Positions 10,326 through 21,540 are shown, counted from the stretch's first letter. The stretch is 64,000 nucleotides of DNA from Macrolepiota albuminosa (GCA_027475525.1 JAMWFC010000113.1:2096001-2160000), one strand, 5' to 3'. The notes: generated from the sequence alone by a model not told the origin. Numbers and translations are program-made.

Positions 10326-13273
10326 TGGCCTATTGGGGGCCGCAAAAGGGTGATCAGAGCCGGCAAGGCTCTAGTGGAGGGGGGAGACCCCCGAATATAC
10401 AGACGTCACCCCAGTTTTCCCAGTTTCCGAGGCAGCCGCCATATCCGGCGGCGAGTCAGTTGCATTCAGCGGGCGTGGCCTATCCGGGCCGCGAGGAGCC
10501 GCTCCCCTACCAAACACCCCTCCACTCGCAAGAGATGGAGGTCGATGATGATGGGCGCTATGGGCGCCCGGAGGATAGCTTGCGTCGAGAACGGTACTAT
10601 CAGGAACCGTCCTCACGCTCGTCTGCGTCGTATCCGACGTATGCGGGTGTGGTGACGGGGCCGCCGTCAGTTCCATGGGCTCATCGGCCCGCAGCAGAAT
10701 CGTATGAGGAGCCTGCGCCACAAGCGCAGAGTGTAGTTGGGTCAGATGTGTTGTTGGGCAGACTGGAAGCAGCGGGACAGCCAGTCCCTGCAACTGCGTC
10801 CTTTCTGCAGGACAGCTTGGCCGTGATGGTGATGGAGGGATTGCTCGACCAGATCGAGCTGATGAAGAGGCAGCGCGTCGTAGCGCTGGAGCAGATCGAG
10901 CGCGCTTCTAAGCGCAAAATCGCCACGAGCGAGGAATCGACCGCTGAGGTCAAGAGGGCGAGATATCAGCCCAGTCGACCGGTCGCTCCTCCACAGGCAA
11001 GGATGCCGTCGGAAGCGCAATTTGCGCGCCATGAGCAGCCTCCTCAGCCCGTGGCCTCGTCATCGCGGTTACCCGAGTCGGGCTCGCAGGCCTCGTCAGA
11101 GTCGCTGGCTGCCGTCAGTGAACCCTTGGCAGGTCTGTCCTTGGGTCAGCGGGAAGCCGCATTATCTCGGGCCCCACCTAGGGGGTCCAAACCCGTTGCT
11201 GTGGCGCCAAGAGCGCCCGTTACCGTTACTCCTCGCGCTGGGCCTGGAGGGAATACTCTGGCGCGAAATGCGCCTGCCCCTCCGGTGGCTCAGCCACAAC
11301 CAGAACCGTCCGCCCTGACCAAGTCGGGGCCGTCTCGTCAGCGTCGCGGCCGCAAGCCGCCCCTCGATGCCTCCAAATTGGAGGTCATACTCTTTCCTGC
11401 TGGCATTCCCGCACGAGCGGGAGAAGTCCAGATGCTGTTTATGCTGCCGGTGTTTGTACCGGCCCCACCAGCGAAGTACCCCGTGGTCGTCTTGACCCCA
11501 GACCCCCGTACGCCGGAGCAGTATGATGGTCTGGTAGCGACCTCGAGGGGAAAGACTAGGCCTGATAAAGGCAAAAACCCAGTACCATCTCTGTCCGACG
11601 AGAGCGACTATGGAGAGTCGAGCTCGGAGCAGGAGGAGGACGGGGAGGAGGGGGAATCGGCCGCAGACCGATTCCAACGAGTAGCGCGCAATAAGCGCAT
11701 CGCAAAGAAGAAGGCGATTCACGCCAAGGAGCTAAAGGCCCAGAAGGAGAGGGCCGAGGATGAACATTCGGGGAGGATCCCCGATGGCTTGGGGGTGAAG
11801 GTGTGGGGTCCGCTCGATATCGAGCGAATGAATTCGTGCTTTAGAGGAGCACTCAGCCATTGCACCTATTATTCGTATGCCACGAATACGGTGTTGATGG
11901 GAGCTGACGCCAATAGAGCGGCGTCATATGAGTATTCCTCCGGCCATCCTGCCCACATCCCGGGCACGATTGTATACAAGCACGCCCCACGCGGTCTTCC
12001 CCGCACTCCTCTAGAGCTGGACCGGCTCTATAAGTATTACGCCAATGTACACGTCCCGCGTCGCGACAGAATCGTCGCGTATATGCTGATCACAGAGCTC
12101 CAGATGTTCGCGCAGCGAACAGTGGAGGCTCTGCACGACCGAACCATGCAGCTCCTGATGAAGGAGCCTAGGTACCAAGACCTCGTCAACCCGATGCAGG
12201 GCCCTGACGACCTCGCTCTTGTCGAGCGACGACACATTCCGGGGCGCTTTTTGCGCATGAAAGACGATGGCACCACGGCGCTGCGCGTAATGCGCGCTCA
12301 GGATCCAGCCACACCGTTCGACCTGGACCAACTGGCGCAGTACGCGCTGGTCTTTGGTCGACCTGGGCTGGAGAATACCTATCAAGGTATCGCCGTGGAT
12401 CATGCCTACCGCATGCACTGGCGGACCCTCTTTGGGTTCGCCTTATGTCGAGCATTGTGCGCTAACAGCGCAGCCAAGCCGGTGATCGTACGGCGCATGA
12501 CCCTCGTTGTGGCCCGACCAGGGCTTTACCGAGAGGCGATTGCCTCGTATGACGCCATGTTCCCCGAGCAGCCATTTGAGCCCCAACGTGGGCCGCAGCT
12601 CGAAATTCATCAAGTTCACGTGCCCGACGACCATGCACGGAACTTCTCCGACGACGACGCGTTACGCGTCCTGTTACACAACCGGATTCCGCTGGAATGG
12701 GTGGACCACGCGTACACGTACGGCGTAGTCTTCCTGGAACAGCAGTTCCACTCCCCCACGATGTCTATGGACATCTTTAAGCAGGTCGATGACGAGCGCA
12801 TGGAGCGCCTCTCCAAGTATGGCACTCCCGCCGCAATCCCGCAATGGGATGGATGGCGGGAGATGACTGAAGACGATCACTATCGTCTGATGTTCAAGCA
12901 CCACGAGGAGAGCAAGCTCCCGGAAAACCCTGAGGCCAACGGCCTCTATTACTTAATTGGCATGGACCCGAATCGGGTCAACCTCCTAAAACGCTCGGCG
13001 GCGCATGACCTGCCAGCAGCAGACATGGACCCAGGCCGGGTCAATCTCTTGTCACGCACGGCAGAGCAGGGTACGCCTTCCACCACCGCTTCAGCGATTA
13101 ACGTCGCACTAACAGAGCCTATGGTGGTAGACACGCCTGCAGCCGAGGGGCCTATAACCCCACCGAGGACGGAATCGGCGCCTCCCCCTCCCGCGATTAA
13201 CGTTGCACTGGAGGAGGAGGCAATGGTGACTGAGACGGGCGCTGTCGCGGGAGCATCATCATCCGGGTCCTAA
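10325..13273 (+). CDS. Gypsy-1 third ORF, 982 aa, unknown function
   Basis: Sense-strand ORF between pol and the 3' LTR, in the position where env lies in retroviruses. I do not recognise the family. Residues 1-270 are rich in Pro, Gln, Ser and Gly, with a helical stretch near 165-200 (around LLDQIELMKRQR). A Glu/Ser-rich acidic segment (DESDYGESSSEQ) and a Lys/Arg-rich helix follow near 420-480. A better-ordered region of about 380 residues then contains the segments VKVWGPLDIERM and PRRDRIVAYM. The tail has small repeats (MDPNRVNLL / MDPGRVNLL, and INVAL twice). There is no signal peptide, membrane span or zinc knuckle, so it is not an obvious envelope or second nucleocapsid. The length and intact frame argue that it is maintained by selection. 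Confidence 0.85.
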   Translation: MAYWGPQKGDQSRQGSSGGGRPPNIQTSPQFSQFPRQPPYPAASQLHSAGVAYPGREEPLPYQTPLHSQEMEVDDDGRYGRPEDSLRRERYYQEPSSRSSASYPTYAGVVTGPPSVPWAHRPAAESYEEPAPQAQSVVGSDVLLGRLEAAGQPVPATASFLQDSLAVMVMEGLLDQIELMKRQRVVALEQIERASKRKIATSEESTAEVKRARYQPSRPVAPPQARMPSEAQFARHEQPPQPVASSSRLPESGSQASSESLAAVSEPLAGLSLGQREAALSRAPPRGSKPVAVAPRAPVTVTPRAGPGGNTLARNAPAPPVAQPQPEPSALTKSGPSRQRRGRKPPLDASKLEVILFPAGIPARAGEVQMLFMLPVFVPAPPAKYPVVVLTPDPRTPEQYDGLVATSRGKTRPDKGKNPVPSLSDESDYGESSSEQEEDGEEGESAADRFQRVARNKRIAKKKAIHAKELKAQKERAEDEHSGRIPDGLGVKVWGPLDIERMNSCFRGALSHCTYYSYATNTVLMGADANRAASYEYSSGHPAHIPGTIVYKHAPRGLPRTPLELDRLYKYYANVHVPRRDRIVAYMLITELQMFAQRTVEALHDRTMQLLMKEPRYQDLVNPMQGPDDLALVERRHIPGRFLRMKDDGTTALRVMRAQDPATPFDLDQLAQYALVFGRPGLENTYQGIAVDHAYRMHWRTLFGFALCRALCANSAAKPVIVRRMTLVVARPGLYREAIASYDAMFPEQPFEPQRGPQLEIHQVHVPDDHARNFSDDDALRVLLHNRIPLEWVDHAYTYGVVFLEQQFHSPTMSMDIFKQVDDERMERLSKYGTPAAIPQWDGWREMTEDDHYRLMFKHHEESKLPENPEANGLYYLIGMDPNRVNLLKRSAAHDLPAADMDPGRVNLLSRTAEQGTPSTTASAINVALTEPMVVDTPAAEGPITPPRTESAPPPPAINVALEEEAMVTETGAVAGASSSGS

Positions 13274-13662
13274 ACCCTTGTATGCTTTAGTGTGTACGTC
13301 CATTCCGAGTATCTCACTCGAACCATTTGAGCTGATACGCACTCTAGAGTTGCGTGTAGATACAGCGGACCCAGAGGAGGGGTCATCTTTTTTGTTTTTT
13401 TTTATATTTTGTTTATATATACTGTTTGCTTCTACTGCTGGCGTCCCTTGCGCCTGTGTCTGATAAGGACTGCTATCTCTTGTGTCCGGCCGACACATCC
13501 TCAGTGCGCATGAGTACTAACGCCCTCCAGCCACGCAACACGCGTGCATTTATCCGTTGTTGCACTACCGTGCATCGTTCATCGTTGGTGCACTACCGTG
13601 CATCTGTCATCTCGCTCTACCTCCCTTTCTCAAGACCGAGTATTCGGTCTCATTGGGGGGTA

Positions 13663-13838
13663 TGTAACGGAGTCATCCGTATTACTATCAGCGTCAACGA
13701 CGCTATAATCATTTAGTAGAGTATTACGTAAGATAACATCTTGTTTTCACTCTAAGTACTAGTCAATCCGATACTGCGGTCTGATTTAGCACTTGTGTGA
13801 TACACACAGGATAGTTCTAACCCGTAACTCCGGTTACA
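13663..13838 (+). repeat. Gypsy-1 3' LTR (176 bp)
   Basis: Copy of 2256-2431. A G-rich run (GGGGGG at about 13655-13660) two bases upstream is the likely polypurine tract priming plus-strand synthesis. TSD tagaa follows at 13839. Confidence 0.95.
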
Positions 13839-15401
13839 TAGAAGCACAGTTTCGACTGAATGCAGTCTACCTAACGATCAAAAGATTACAATTTCGCGAT
13901 CACAAGTCGAAATACTCGTCAACTATGCTATAACCGATTACGCTAGCCAAGGGAAGACTAGGCCTTTCAATCCTGTTGACTTGTTCAAATGTCAATCCCA
14001 TCAGGCTTACTATACAGCACTGTCCCGAAGCGCTACTGCAGCCGGAACTATTATAATACGCGGATTTGACAGAACCGTCATTCAAGGAAAAGCAACTGGC
14101 GCACTACGCCAGGAGTTCCGGGATTTGGAGTTGCTGGATGAGATAACAAGGCTGAGGTATGTAGGGAAGCTGCCAAAGGGTTTCCATGACGCTTCAAGAC
14201 GGTCCGATTTGATAGCATCATTTAGACGATGCAAAAGCGACATCTACTTTCCTCCTCATTTGCATCCGTCCCTGAGATGGAGTAAAAACGATCAATTTGA
14301 TGATTCAGGGTACATAGACATAAATTGGCATATAATATCAAGAGAAAGGCCACTGCAAGAAAGACCATTGCCCAAAAACACTTTCGTTCCTGCCAGAGGG
14401 GCCAAGGTATATAAGGATCCATGTAGCACAGGAAAACGGAAGATACAGGAAGATATTGAGCATGGTCCAAGCAAACGCCGACGGTTGAGTCACGCAGATA
14501 GTCTGTCTATTTTGCAAGGTACTTGTCCCCCCTTTGCCTGTTCATGGAAGCTGAACAGTTGCGCATACAATTCCGTATTGTCTATTATATACAACTTATG
14601 GCGAGAAGACCCTCTAGAATGGTCTCGAAAGCTTAGTACATCGAGCCCACGTCTAAACAAACATCTAGTGAAAGATTTCCATAGTATCGCGCAGAATGGT
14701 CTCGAAAGCTTAGTACATCGAGCCCACGTCTAAACAAACATCTAGTGAAAGATTTCCATAGTATCGCGCCGGGAGATCATGAGGCCCTCGAGGAGACCAG
14801 GGAATGGCTTCGGACCAAGCTGTCTCAGAGGAATCACAGAGAGTTCCCATTTGGTGAATACACGTCTGTACACTCTTTGATTAACGAACTATCTGTCAAC
14901 GCGTCAGATGTGCTTGATTCGTTTATGGTCTGTCCAGCTCACCATGCCACGGCCCGTCGGAGAGTTAAATCAAAATCAGTAATGATCATACTGACGCCAG
15001 GAAGACCATCCATTCGTGAGCATGTTGATGATTTTTGGTGCTATACAAGCACAAGGTGTGATTCGTGTGCGAGACGACTAATCAAGGTTTCTCAGTTTTT
15101 GATGGCTCCTCCGATTGTCTATTTCGATATATCAAGCGTATCAGTTAATGTGGATAAGAGGCTTGAAATCACGACGGTTGATTCTGCGAGTGTGAGTAAG
15201 TACATACTAAAAGGAGTTATATATTTTGGCAACTCTCATTTTTCAAGCCGCTACGTATCTGCATCCAACGAATCTTGGTATCACGACGGATTGACAACTG
15301 GACATAAAATGATAAGGGAAAGTGAATCTACTAGCTCGATCGATATGTCAAAGTGCAATTCCAGGACAGCCACGTTGGCTGTATACATCAGGACGGAGTG
15401 A
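13839..15401 (+). CDS. Helitron helicase C-terminal part with USP-like cysteine peptidase domain
   Basis: Continues the frame broken at 2255. Helicase motifs V/VI are visible (YAITDYASQGKTR near 13930, YTALSRS near 14011). A basic nuclear-localisation-like stretch follows (GKRKIQ..SKRRR near 14431). Then comes a domain with a Cys box WKLNSCAYNSV (near 14548) and a distal His box IYFGNSHFSSRY (near 15220) followed by WYHDG, the layout of ubiquitin-specific (C19) peptidases. ORFs 13981-14733 and 14745-15401 are in different frames only because of a 77-bp duplication at 14616-14769; removing one copy fuses them. The peptidase call is inferred from the two boxes. Confidence 0.75.
14616..14769. 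repeat. 77-bp perfect tandem duplication (c)
   Basis: 14616-14692 equals 14693-14769, with mismatches at both borders. It frameshifts the Helitron C-terminal domain right after the Cys box; deleting one copy restores frame. Probable assembly join. Confidence 0.95.
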
Positions 15402-15781
15402 TCACGTCAACGGACTGGCATATTACATAAATCATCGCTGGAGCTTGCATAAAATATAACGGAGTGGCAGATTACATAAATCGTCGCTGGAGCAGCCGCT
15501 TACATAAAATATTGCTGTAGCAACAGCTTACGTAAACCATAGCTGGAGCGATAGCTTACAGCAGCAGGGTACTATAGCTTGAGATAAATACAAACACTGG
15601 CTCGAGTGTTTTTATAGGCTACTGCGTGGTAAACAACTTAACAATCTTAATCTTTTGAAGCACTGGAGACACTGGATATACCATCTTATTTGATGGTCTA
15701 CACGATATTAAGTTTACAAAAGAAAAAAAAAAAAATAAACAACCGCGCCACGAGATAAACTACAATATATATTAAAAAAAT
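15402..15781. other. Non-coding Helitron 3' flank with degenerate repeats and a small hairpin
   Basis: No gene seen. 15418-15555 holds four to five degenerate units of about 30 bp built around TTACATAAA...GCTGGAGC. A 7-bp hairpin (AAACACT/AGTGTTT, 15592-15611) could be the Helitron terminal hairpin, but no clear CTRR end follows. A poly-A-rich stretch is at 15720-15780. Confidence 0.5.
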
Positions 15782-15936
15782 CGCTAGGACCGCCGGATTC
15801 GCTTAGCAGCTAGATTACGCGAATGAGTACAATATTGATATCTGTACAGAGCAACTCACGCTAGGACCGCCGGATTCGCTTAGCAGCTAGATTACGCGAA
15901 TGAGTACAATATTGATATCTGTACAGAGCAACTCAC
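15782..15936. repeat. 77-bp tandem duplication (d)
   Basis: 15782-15858 equals 15859-15935 plus one base. It duplicates the last intron and last exon of the JmjC gene; the copy nearest the gene (15859-15935) was used for the gene end. Probable assembly join. Confidence 0.94.
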
Positions 15937-18900
15937 CGGGCCTGTCCGATGATTCGTCGTCACTGCTTGAGCTACTCGAAGTATCACTTTGGCTGGGACT
16001 ACGGGGGCTGGGAGGACGGGGGCTGGTACTACGGGGGGGCGTGTTTGTAGGAGCGAGTACAGGAGATTCGGGGGGGGGGTGTCGCTGATATAACCGACCT
16101 CAGGGCAGGCATTGTAAGATTTCAAGTCATCAACAGAAAATTCGACCCAGCAAGACAAGTCAGCGTCCTCGTCGCGTCGGGGATTGGCATTTGTGAGCGT
16201 GACGCCGAGTTGGCGTGCAATCGTGAAGTCGCGCCAAACATAACCGTCGATGTACGGATAAGCTGAGGAAGGATGAGAAATGTCAGGACTTAGACAATCG
16301 TGAAGTCGCGCCAAACATAACCGTCGATGTACGGATAAGCTGAGGAAGGATGAGAAATGTCAGGACTTAGACACAGAAAACACTCACAAAAGTCAACTGT
16401 AGGAACTCTGCAAACAATGTATCTGCTTCCCCTCCATGCAAACGTCAATTCGGCAGGATCGACATCGGAAGCACCAAGACGCAGACGGACAAGGGTGTAT
16501 GCCTTCCAGGCAGGTCCATCACGGAGGACGGATTGAATGTTGATACAAGTTGTTGACGGTGGGGTGTTTGCGTTGGACCCGCGTAAATTATTCAGCCACG
16601 CGAGCTTTTTGTAGTGCATAAGTACACAAGCATGTGTAGCCAGGAATCGAGACGATATGTATTCAAGCGCAGGCAGACCCGTTATGACACTGCCATCGGA
16701 CTCGCTTTCAAGTTCGTGATTGGAGAAGAACCAGTACATAAGCCTTTGCGCGTGGACCCGGTTTTTGACGGACACCTCAAAGGATCAAAGGTCGCCGCTC
16801 CAAGCATAGTTCGTAGACACAAGTGCATCATGCAACTCAAAATAGTTGCATAGACAAAGAAGGATCAGCACACCGTCCCATGAGTTTGTGTCCGGAACAT
16901 GACCATGGTCGTAATCTGCACATACGTGAACAGTATAAACAGATGTGGTGGTGACTACACGTACCGTGTTCGGTCACAGAGTCGACGAGAACAAGGACAA
17001 AATAGGTGAGGAGGCGCATTAGCACCGTGTATGAGGCGGAGGCGTGGTCGGTGTTGGATATTGATGTGGAAGCAACGTAATGGTGATATAAGCCGATTAT
17101 CGAGGCAGCGAGAGTCGATGTGTTGTAGAAATGACCCCCGCGGCATATTGTTGGTATGGGAGTAACTACGGCGTGAGGTAGACACGGGCGCATAATGCTG
17201 TAATAATATATTATCAGTAAATAATATAAGGAAAAGAAATAACCAGTGGACAAACAGCATGGAACCCGGCTGCAGAACAAGTAGCTCGACGTCCCACTTT
17301 TCATCGTTTGGCTTTCTGGTGTAAAAATCGTTAACATAAAGATCCCAGTCTCCGAAGTCATCGTAATTTCCAGATTTGGGCGACGCCACGAACCACAACT
17401 TCGTGCCAGTCTCGACGAAGACAAAGGTAGCAAAACCATTGGCATCGATGTGCCAGTAATGGTGGGTTCTGCTGGTAGATGCTAGATTCCATCGCATATC
17501 CGAAATTGGATAAAAATCCTCCACTTTACAGTACCCGTGACCTTGAACTTTTCTCCAGACAGCCGAGTCGCTTGAGAACGGGAGGCGCGGAAAAGTTTCT
17601 AGGGAAGCAGGGATATCCAAAGCACTTAATGATCTTGGGTACGAAGATTCCAGTGTCCTTAGAAGATCTCGAGGGGTTGCATGCTTCAAGCGTTCGGTAC
17701 CAGATATGGTGAAATCTGCAGGAAAAAATAAAACAAATTAAATTAAATTAAATACAACAACAACAACAATAATAATAAAACAAAGGAGAACGTACCATGC
17801 ACCTGGATAACATTGTCCAGGACACATACATCTGATAAGGAGCGCGCATTGAAGCCCGGGTCAATATGCTGGTTCCCAATAACAAGAATGCATGATTGCG
17901 ATGCCAATATTTTCGAGAGAGCAAGCGGAGATGAAGAGTGATACTCGGTTTGAGTCATCACCTTCACGGACGAGGGTCGATCCCGACGAGCAATAGATGC
18001 GGCATACATTCTGCGAAACCAAAGAAGGTCCCTGTCAAGCTACAGAGCAGTGAACGGAAGGCTACTATAACGGAATAGAATATATACGCACGTGAAATTT
18101 TGGCGTGTATTCAAATACCCCATTGCTGCCAGTCAAAGGTATTTGTACGGCGTCCCCTTCACGGAGGATCCATGATTCTGAGAGATCGAGACGATTCGGG
18201 TTTTTGACCATATGGCTATCCTCATCATCCTAAACCCAGAATCACAACCAGTTGACCAATACATAGACAGTCACTCACCGTAGACTCAAGGGTCAGGTCA
18301 ATATAACCCCGATCTGTCTCAACATTTTCAAGGGGTGAAGCAACCGCCGTTACCTCAGCAGAGTCATTGGAGGAATCGCTAGCGCCATCCGAGTCCAACA
18401 TGGGAGACTCGCTCGCGCTATCTGAGTCAACGTGCGCCTTACTCGTAAAGTTTCTTTTCCTCTTCCTAGGCGTCAAGGGTGCCGTACTACGTCGCTTGTT
18501 TTTAGCCGCAATACGCGCCGATTTTCTCCGGTTGTTTTTAGAAGTCTTAGCGGGGCCGACAGTCACCACCGGTTCGGGAGAAGGCAGGTCGTCGTTAACT
18601 GTTGTCTCGGAGGCGTTGACCAAAGTTAATGAACCAATACCGGTAACTACGGGTGTCATCTGCTCTCCATCCGGTGCTTCTGTATTGGGAAGAGGTGCCC
18701 CAGTAGCAGGTGCCATATTAGAATTGGTATGATTGACCTCACGGTCACCTGCAGGGGAATCCTCGACGTTCGAAACGTCGGGCGTCACGTCCATAGGGTC
18801 TGGTTCAGGGGAATTCTCAACGTCACGATTGGAAATAACGGGCGATACGTCCATAGCGTCCTCCGATGCACGGACGTTATTTGGAGAGGAAGGTACATCA

Positions 18901-20596
18901 GTTAACTGGTTGAGGTTTTCGGAACCTGTGGTGTCTTCCGATGCATGGACAAGTGCATCTGTACTAGGAGACGGGTCAATACGGGAATCATCAGGTGTGA
19001 CGTCCATAAGGTCCCCTAAGTTGTCAAAAAAATCGGGCCTCGTAGGTGAAGACTGCTCATAACCATCAGGCTTGTCGCCGACGGTTGGATGAGGAACATC
19101 TACGTGACCCGACGGGCTTGCCGAGCGATTAGAGGGTCCTGGTAAGGCATCCGATCCAACAGGGAACGGAGCGGGTCCAAACAACTGGCTTGCGTCATCG
19201 TCTCGTTGGGTTTCGTCGCTCGTTGAAGTGGTCGATGCAGGAGTAGCAAGCGAAGCATCGCAGAGACGCTTCTTAGAAGGGGAAGGGACGGATACAATTT
19301 CGATCCAAGCAGGTGCCGCTTCGTTAATTTGATCGGTCAGGGTACTCAAAGCAGATGACAACTCGGTTAGCAGGTCACCACCCTGAGCTGCCGAGAATAA
19401 CACTCGCCATAATGCTCGATCCGCCTTGACGATGATACGCGGACGTTCGAGCCCTCCAACATGCCTCCAAAGCTTTGGAAGCAATCAGAGTCGCTCAAAC
19501 AAAATAAAAGGTAGATCAATTTACCTGTAGCAGGGAGTCTTTACCGGTTAGTACCCCATACTCACGAGGAAGAAGTAACATGAGCGGGGATACGAGCAAT
19601 GCCAAATAAAGTGCGTTGTGCATAATAGTCGAGCAACCATATGAACCGGCACCATTGATGGCACTGCCATGCGCGGTATGAAGGTATTTTAATTGATCTT
19701 GGTCGCTAGACCTGCTTTCGCTATACACATCGAAGACAATGAGCAGACATTCTAATAAGGACAGGAAGGACAATACTCGTCAACGATGATATTTTTGATT
19801 GCCTTGATATCGGACGGTAAATAGAGGTTACCCTGAGGCAACTTTAATGGACATTCAAATTGATATCAATTAAGATTACCTTCAATAGACAACTCAGATG
19901 TAGCGCCGCACTTGTAAGATTGATTATGGTGTTTTGAACACCCTTATTGCTGACCCGAGACGTGAGTTCAGAATACAGCTTCATGCGTGGACCTGTAAAC
20001 TTTGGGGTGGGGCGGTCTCTCGGTCGTTCTCCTCTAGATTTGGCATGTATTTTATTCAGATGTTGTATGAGGTTTTTATGGAATTTCCCGATAAGGTTTG
20101 GGAGTGAGTTTAAAGGGTTTACCGGCTAAAATACAAACTCAATCAATGAAATGGGTAATAGGGATGAACCTACTGATCGACTATTCTCCGTCATTGGCCC
20201 TGAGGTTCGTGGAGGGCGCATCTTATCCTCACACACAAGGGTGTATATGTCGAGTACACGATATGATAAAATGACTTTGAAAAAGGCTTCGAGTGCCTTA
20301 TCTTTCGGTACACAATAAACAGGGACATCATTTATAGTATCTCGAAATATGGAGAATACGTCTGAACGGCTAGCAAGAGAAATATTTTTTTCTTCATCAG
20401 ACAACACACGTGCAAGAGCCTTGAATAGGTCAGCAGAGCATGCATGAAAAAAACCTAATCAACTTGCCGCCACAGGTGTGCTGTCAAAGTGAGAGGACAG
20501 GTCAGGAGTGTTAGGAACAACGTCTGAATACCAAGAGTGATTGTAAAACTTAGAGTTGTCAATGCGAGGGTGGCTAGATGACATTGTACCGTCCAT
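15861..20596 (-). CDS. JmjC-domain protein, multi-exon
   Basis: Start ATG at 20596 (peptide MDGTMSSSHPRIDN); about ten or more exons with short introns, assembled by eye, so inner borders are approximate. The N-terminal half (18300-19480) is Ser/Asp/Pro-rich and disordered, with a basic RRKSARIAAKNKRR-type segment. The JmjC fold lies near 16960-17690: WHIDANGF gives the His-x-Asp iron ligands, KLWFV follows, and after an intron MRPCLPHAV supplies the distal His. All three Fe(II) ligands are present, so a 2-oxoglutarate-dependent hydroxylase or histone demethylase activity is plausible. The last exon may encode AAKRIRRS then TAG (15861-15863). A run of 10 C before the Ser/Pro tail changes frame (16070), and a 77-bp duplication lies at 16218-16371. 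Confidence 0.72.
16218..16373. repeat. 77-bp tandem duplication (e)
   Basis: 16218-16294 equals 16295-16371 plus two bases. It duplicates the end of an intron and start of an exon (peptide AYPYIDGYVWRDFTI) of the JmjC gene. Probable assembly join. Confidence 0.94.
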
Positions 20597-21540
20597 GGTG
20601 ACAATTGCAGAACAAGAACAGATGGGCCAATCAAATACAAATCATACAATAACGATAAACATACACAACTATTTGTCAGCTGTTGCAGGAGCCGAGACCG
20701 CCACGTTTGGCACTTTCTGATGTAACCAGTTCTGGAACCAGCAGTTTATTCTAGAATAGAGCATGGGAAGACTTTATATAACGTGACCTGACAGATCTGC
20801 GGCAATCCCCGTGCACCCACGAGCAGTTTCATTGTCAGCATCCGCTCTCATGGGAGTCGCTCAAGCATGCGTTGTCGACATTCAAAGTGCTAGGTATGTC
20901 TCCTCTCACCCGCACGGCTATATGTTCTGAAAACGTCATATAGTCACACTGGCGGGTCATATGCAGCCAAATGCAAATGTGGGTAAAGTCGGCATATAGA
21001 CGAAAGACTACGTGTCTCCAGGACTACGGGGCAGTTTGTTCTTATTAGTTCTTTCTAGGTTTGACAGCATTGACATCGTTGGATCACAGCTGATTATAAG
21101 CTTTGGAATTGGCGATTGAATATCCTACGTCTCAAACACAGGAGAAGAATGTAAAGCATAAAAACTTGCTCACTTTCCCTTCCTCTCACAATTCAGGCGA
21201 AAAAATGAAAAGCCCCGATTTGATATTGACACAGGTACGAAGTTGTCCATTACTTTTTCTTTAATAACGAACATCTATGAATTATTCATTATCCTGCTAG
21301 ATATCAAGGAATCGGAGTCACCGTTTCTATTTCTGTTACAGGACTCAGCAGGGCAGAACATCATTAACCGTTGTGCTCACACTGCATCGGCGTTAACGTA
21401 AGCCAGTCAAATTTGTTAACTACTTAATGGTTATTCCTGTGCATGGTCACTGGACGCCACGTCATTTAAACGCAGCCAGGGATGCAAAAGACTGTCTGTC
21501 CTTCTTTGCCAACATATAATTCTCACCAATCACTCTAAAG
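20597..21540. other. Intergenic, no gene seen
   Basis: Upstream region of the JmjC gene. No conserved coding segment or repeat recognised; TATATAAC near 20774 is a possible TATA-like element but lies about 180 bp from the start codon. Confidence 0.5.

Larger units (their letters stand above)
2256..13838 (+). mobile_element. Ty3/Gypsy LTR retrotransposon Gypsy-1 (11.6 kb), nested in Helitron helicase
   Basis: Complete element with 176-bp LTRs that look identical by eye (2256-2431 and 13663-13838), ending in the inverted pair TGTAACGGAGT / ACTCCGGTTACA, and a 5-bp target duplication tagaa (2251-2255, 13839-13843). Domain order is gag, protease, RT, RNase H, integrase, chromodomain, so it is a chromovirus-type Gypsy. 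It is unusually long because gag is large (1166 codons) and a third ORF of 982 codons follows pol. Two 77-bp tandem duplications in pol are probably assembly errors, so the real length may be about 11.4 kb. I could not recognise a tRNA-type primer binding site next to the 5' LTR. LTR identity suggests a recent insertion. Confidence 0.95.

Noticed and set aside
11162..11722. 186-codon minus ORF inside Gypsy-1 third ORF, and similar antisense ORFs in the LINE and pol genes
   Set aside because: GC-rich antisense shadows of confirmed coding regions.
10325..13273. Third ORF of Gypsy-1 as an envelope glycoprotein
   Set aside because: No signal peptide, no transmembrane helix, no Cys-rich ectodomain; only its position is env-like.
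15592..15611. Helitron 3' terminal hairpin
   Set aside because: The stem is plausible, but no CTRR terminus or AT insertion site follows, so the element end is not assigned.
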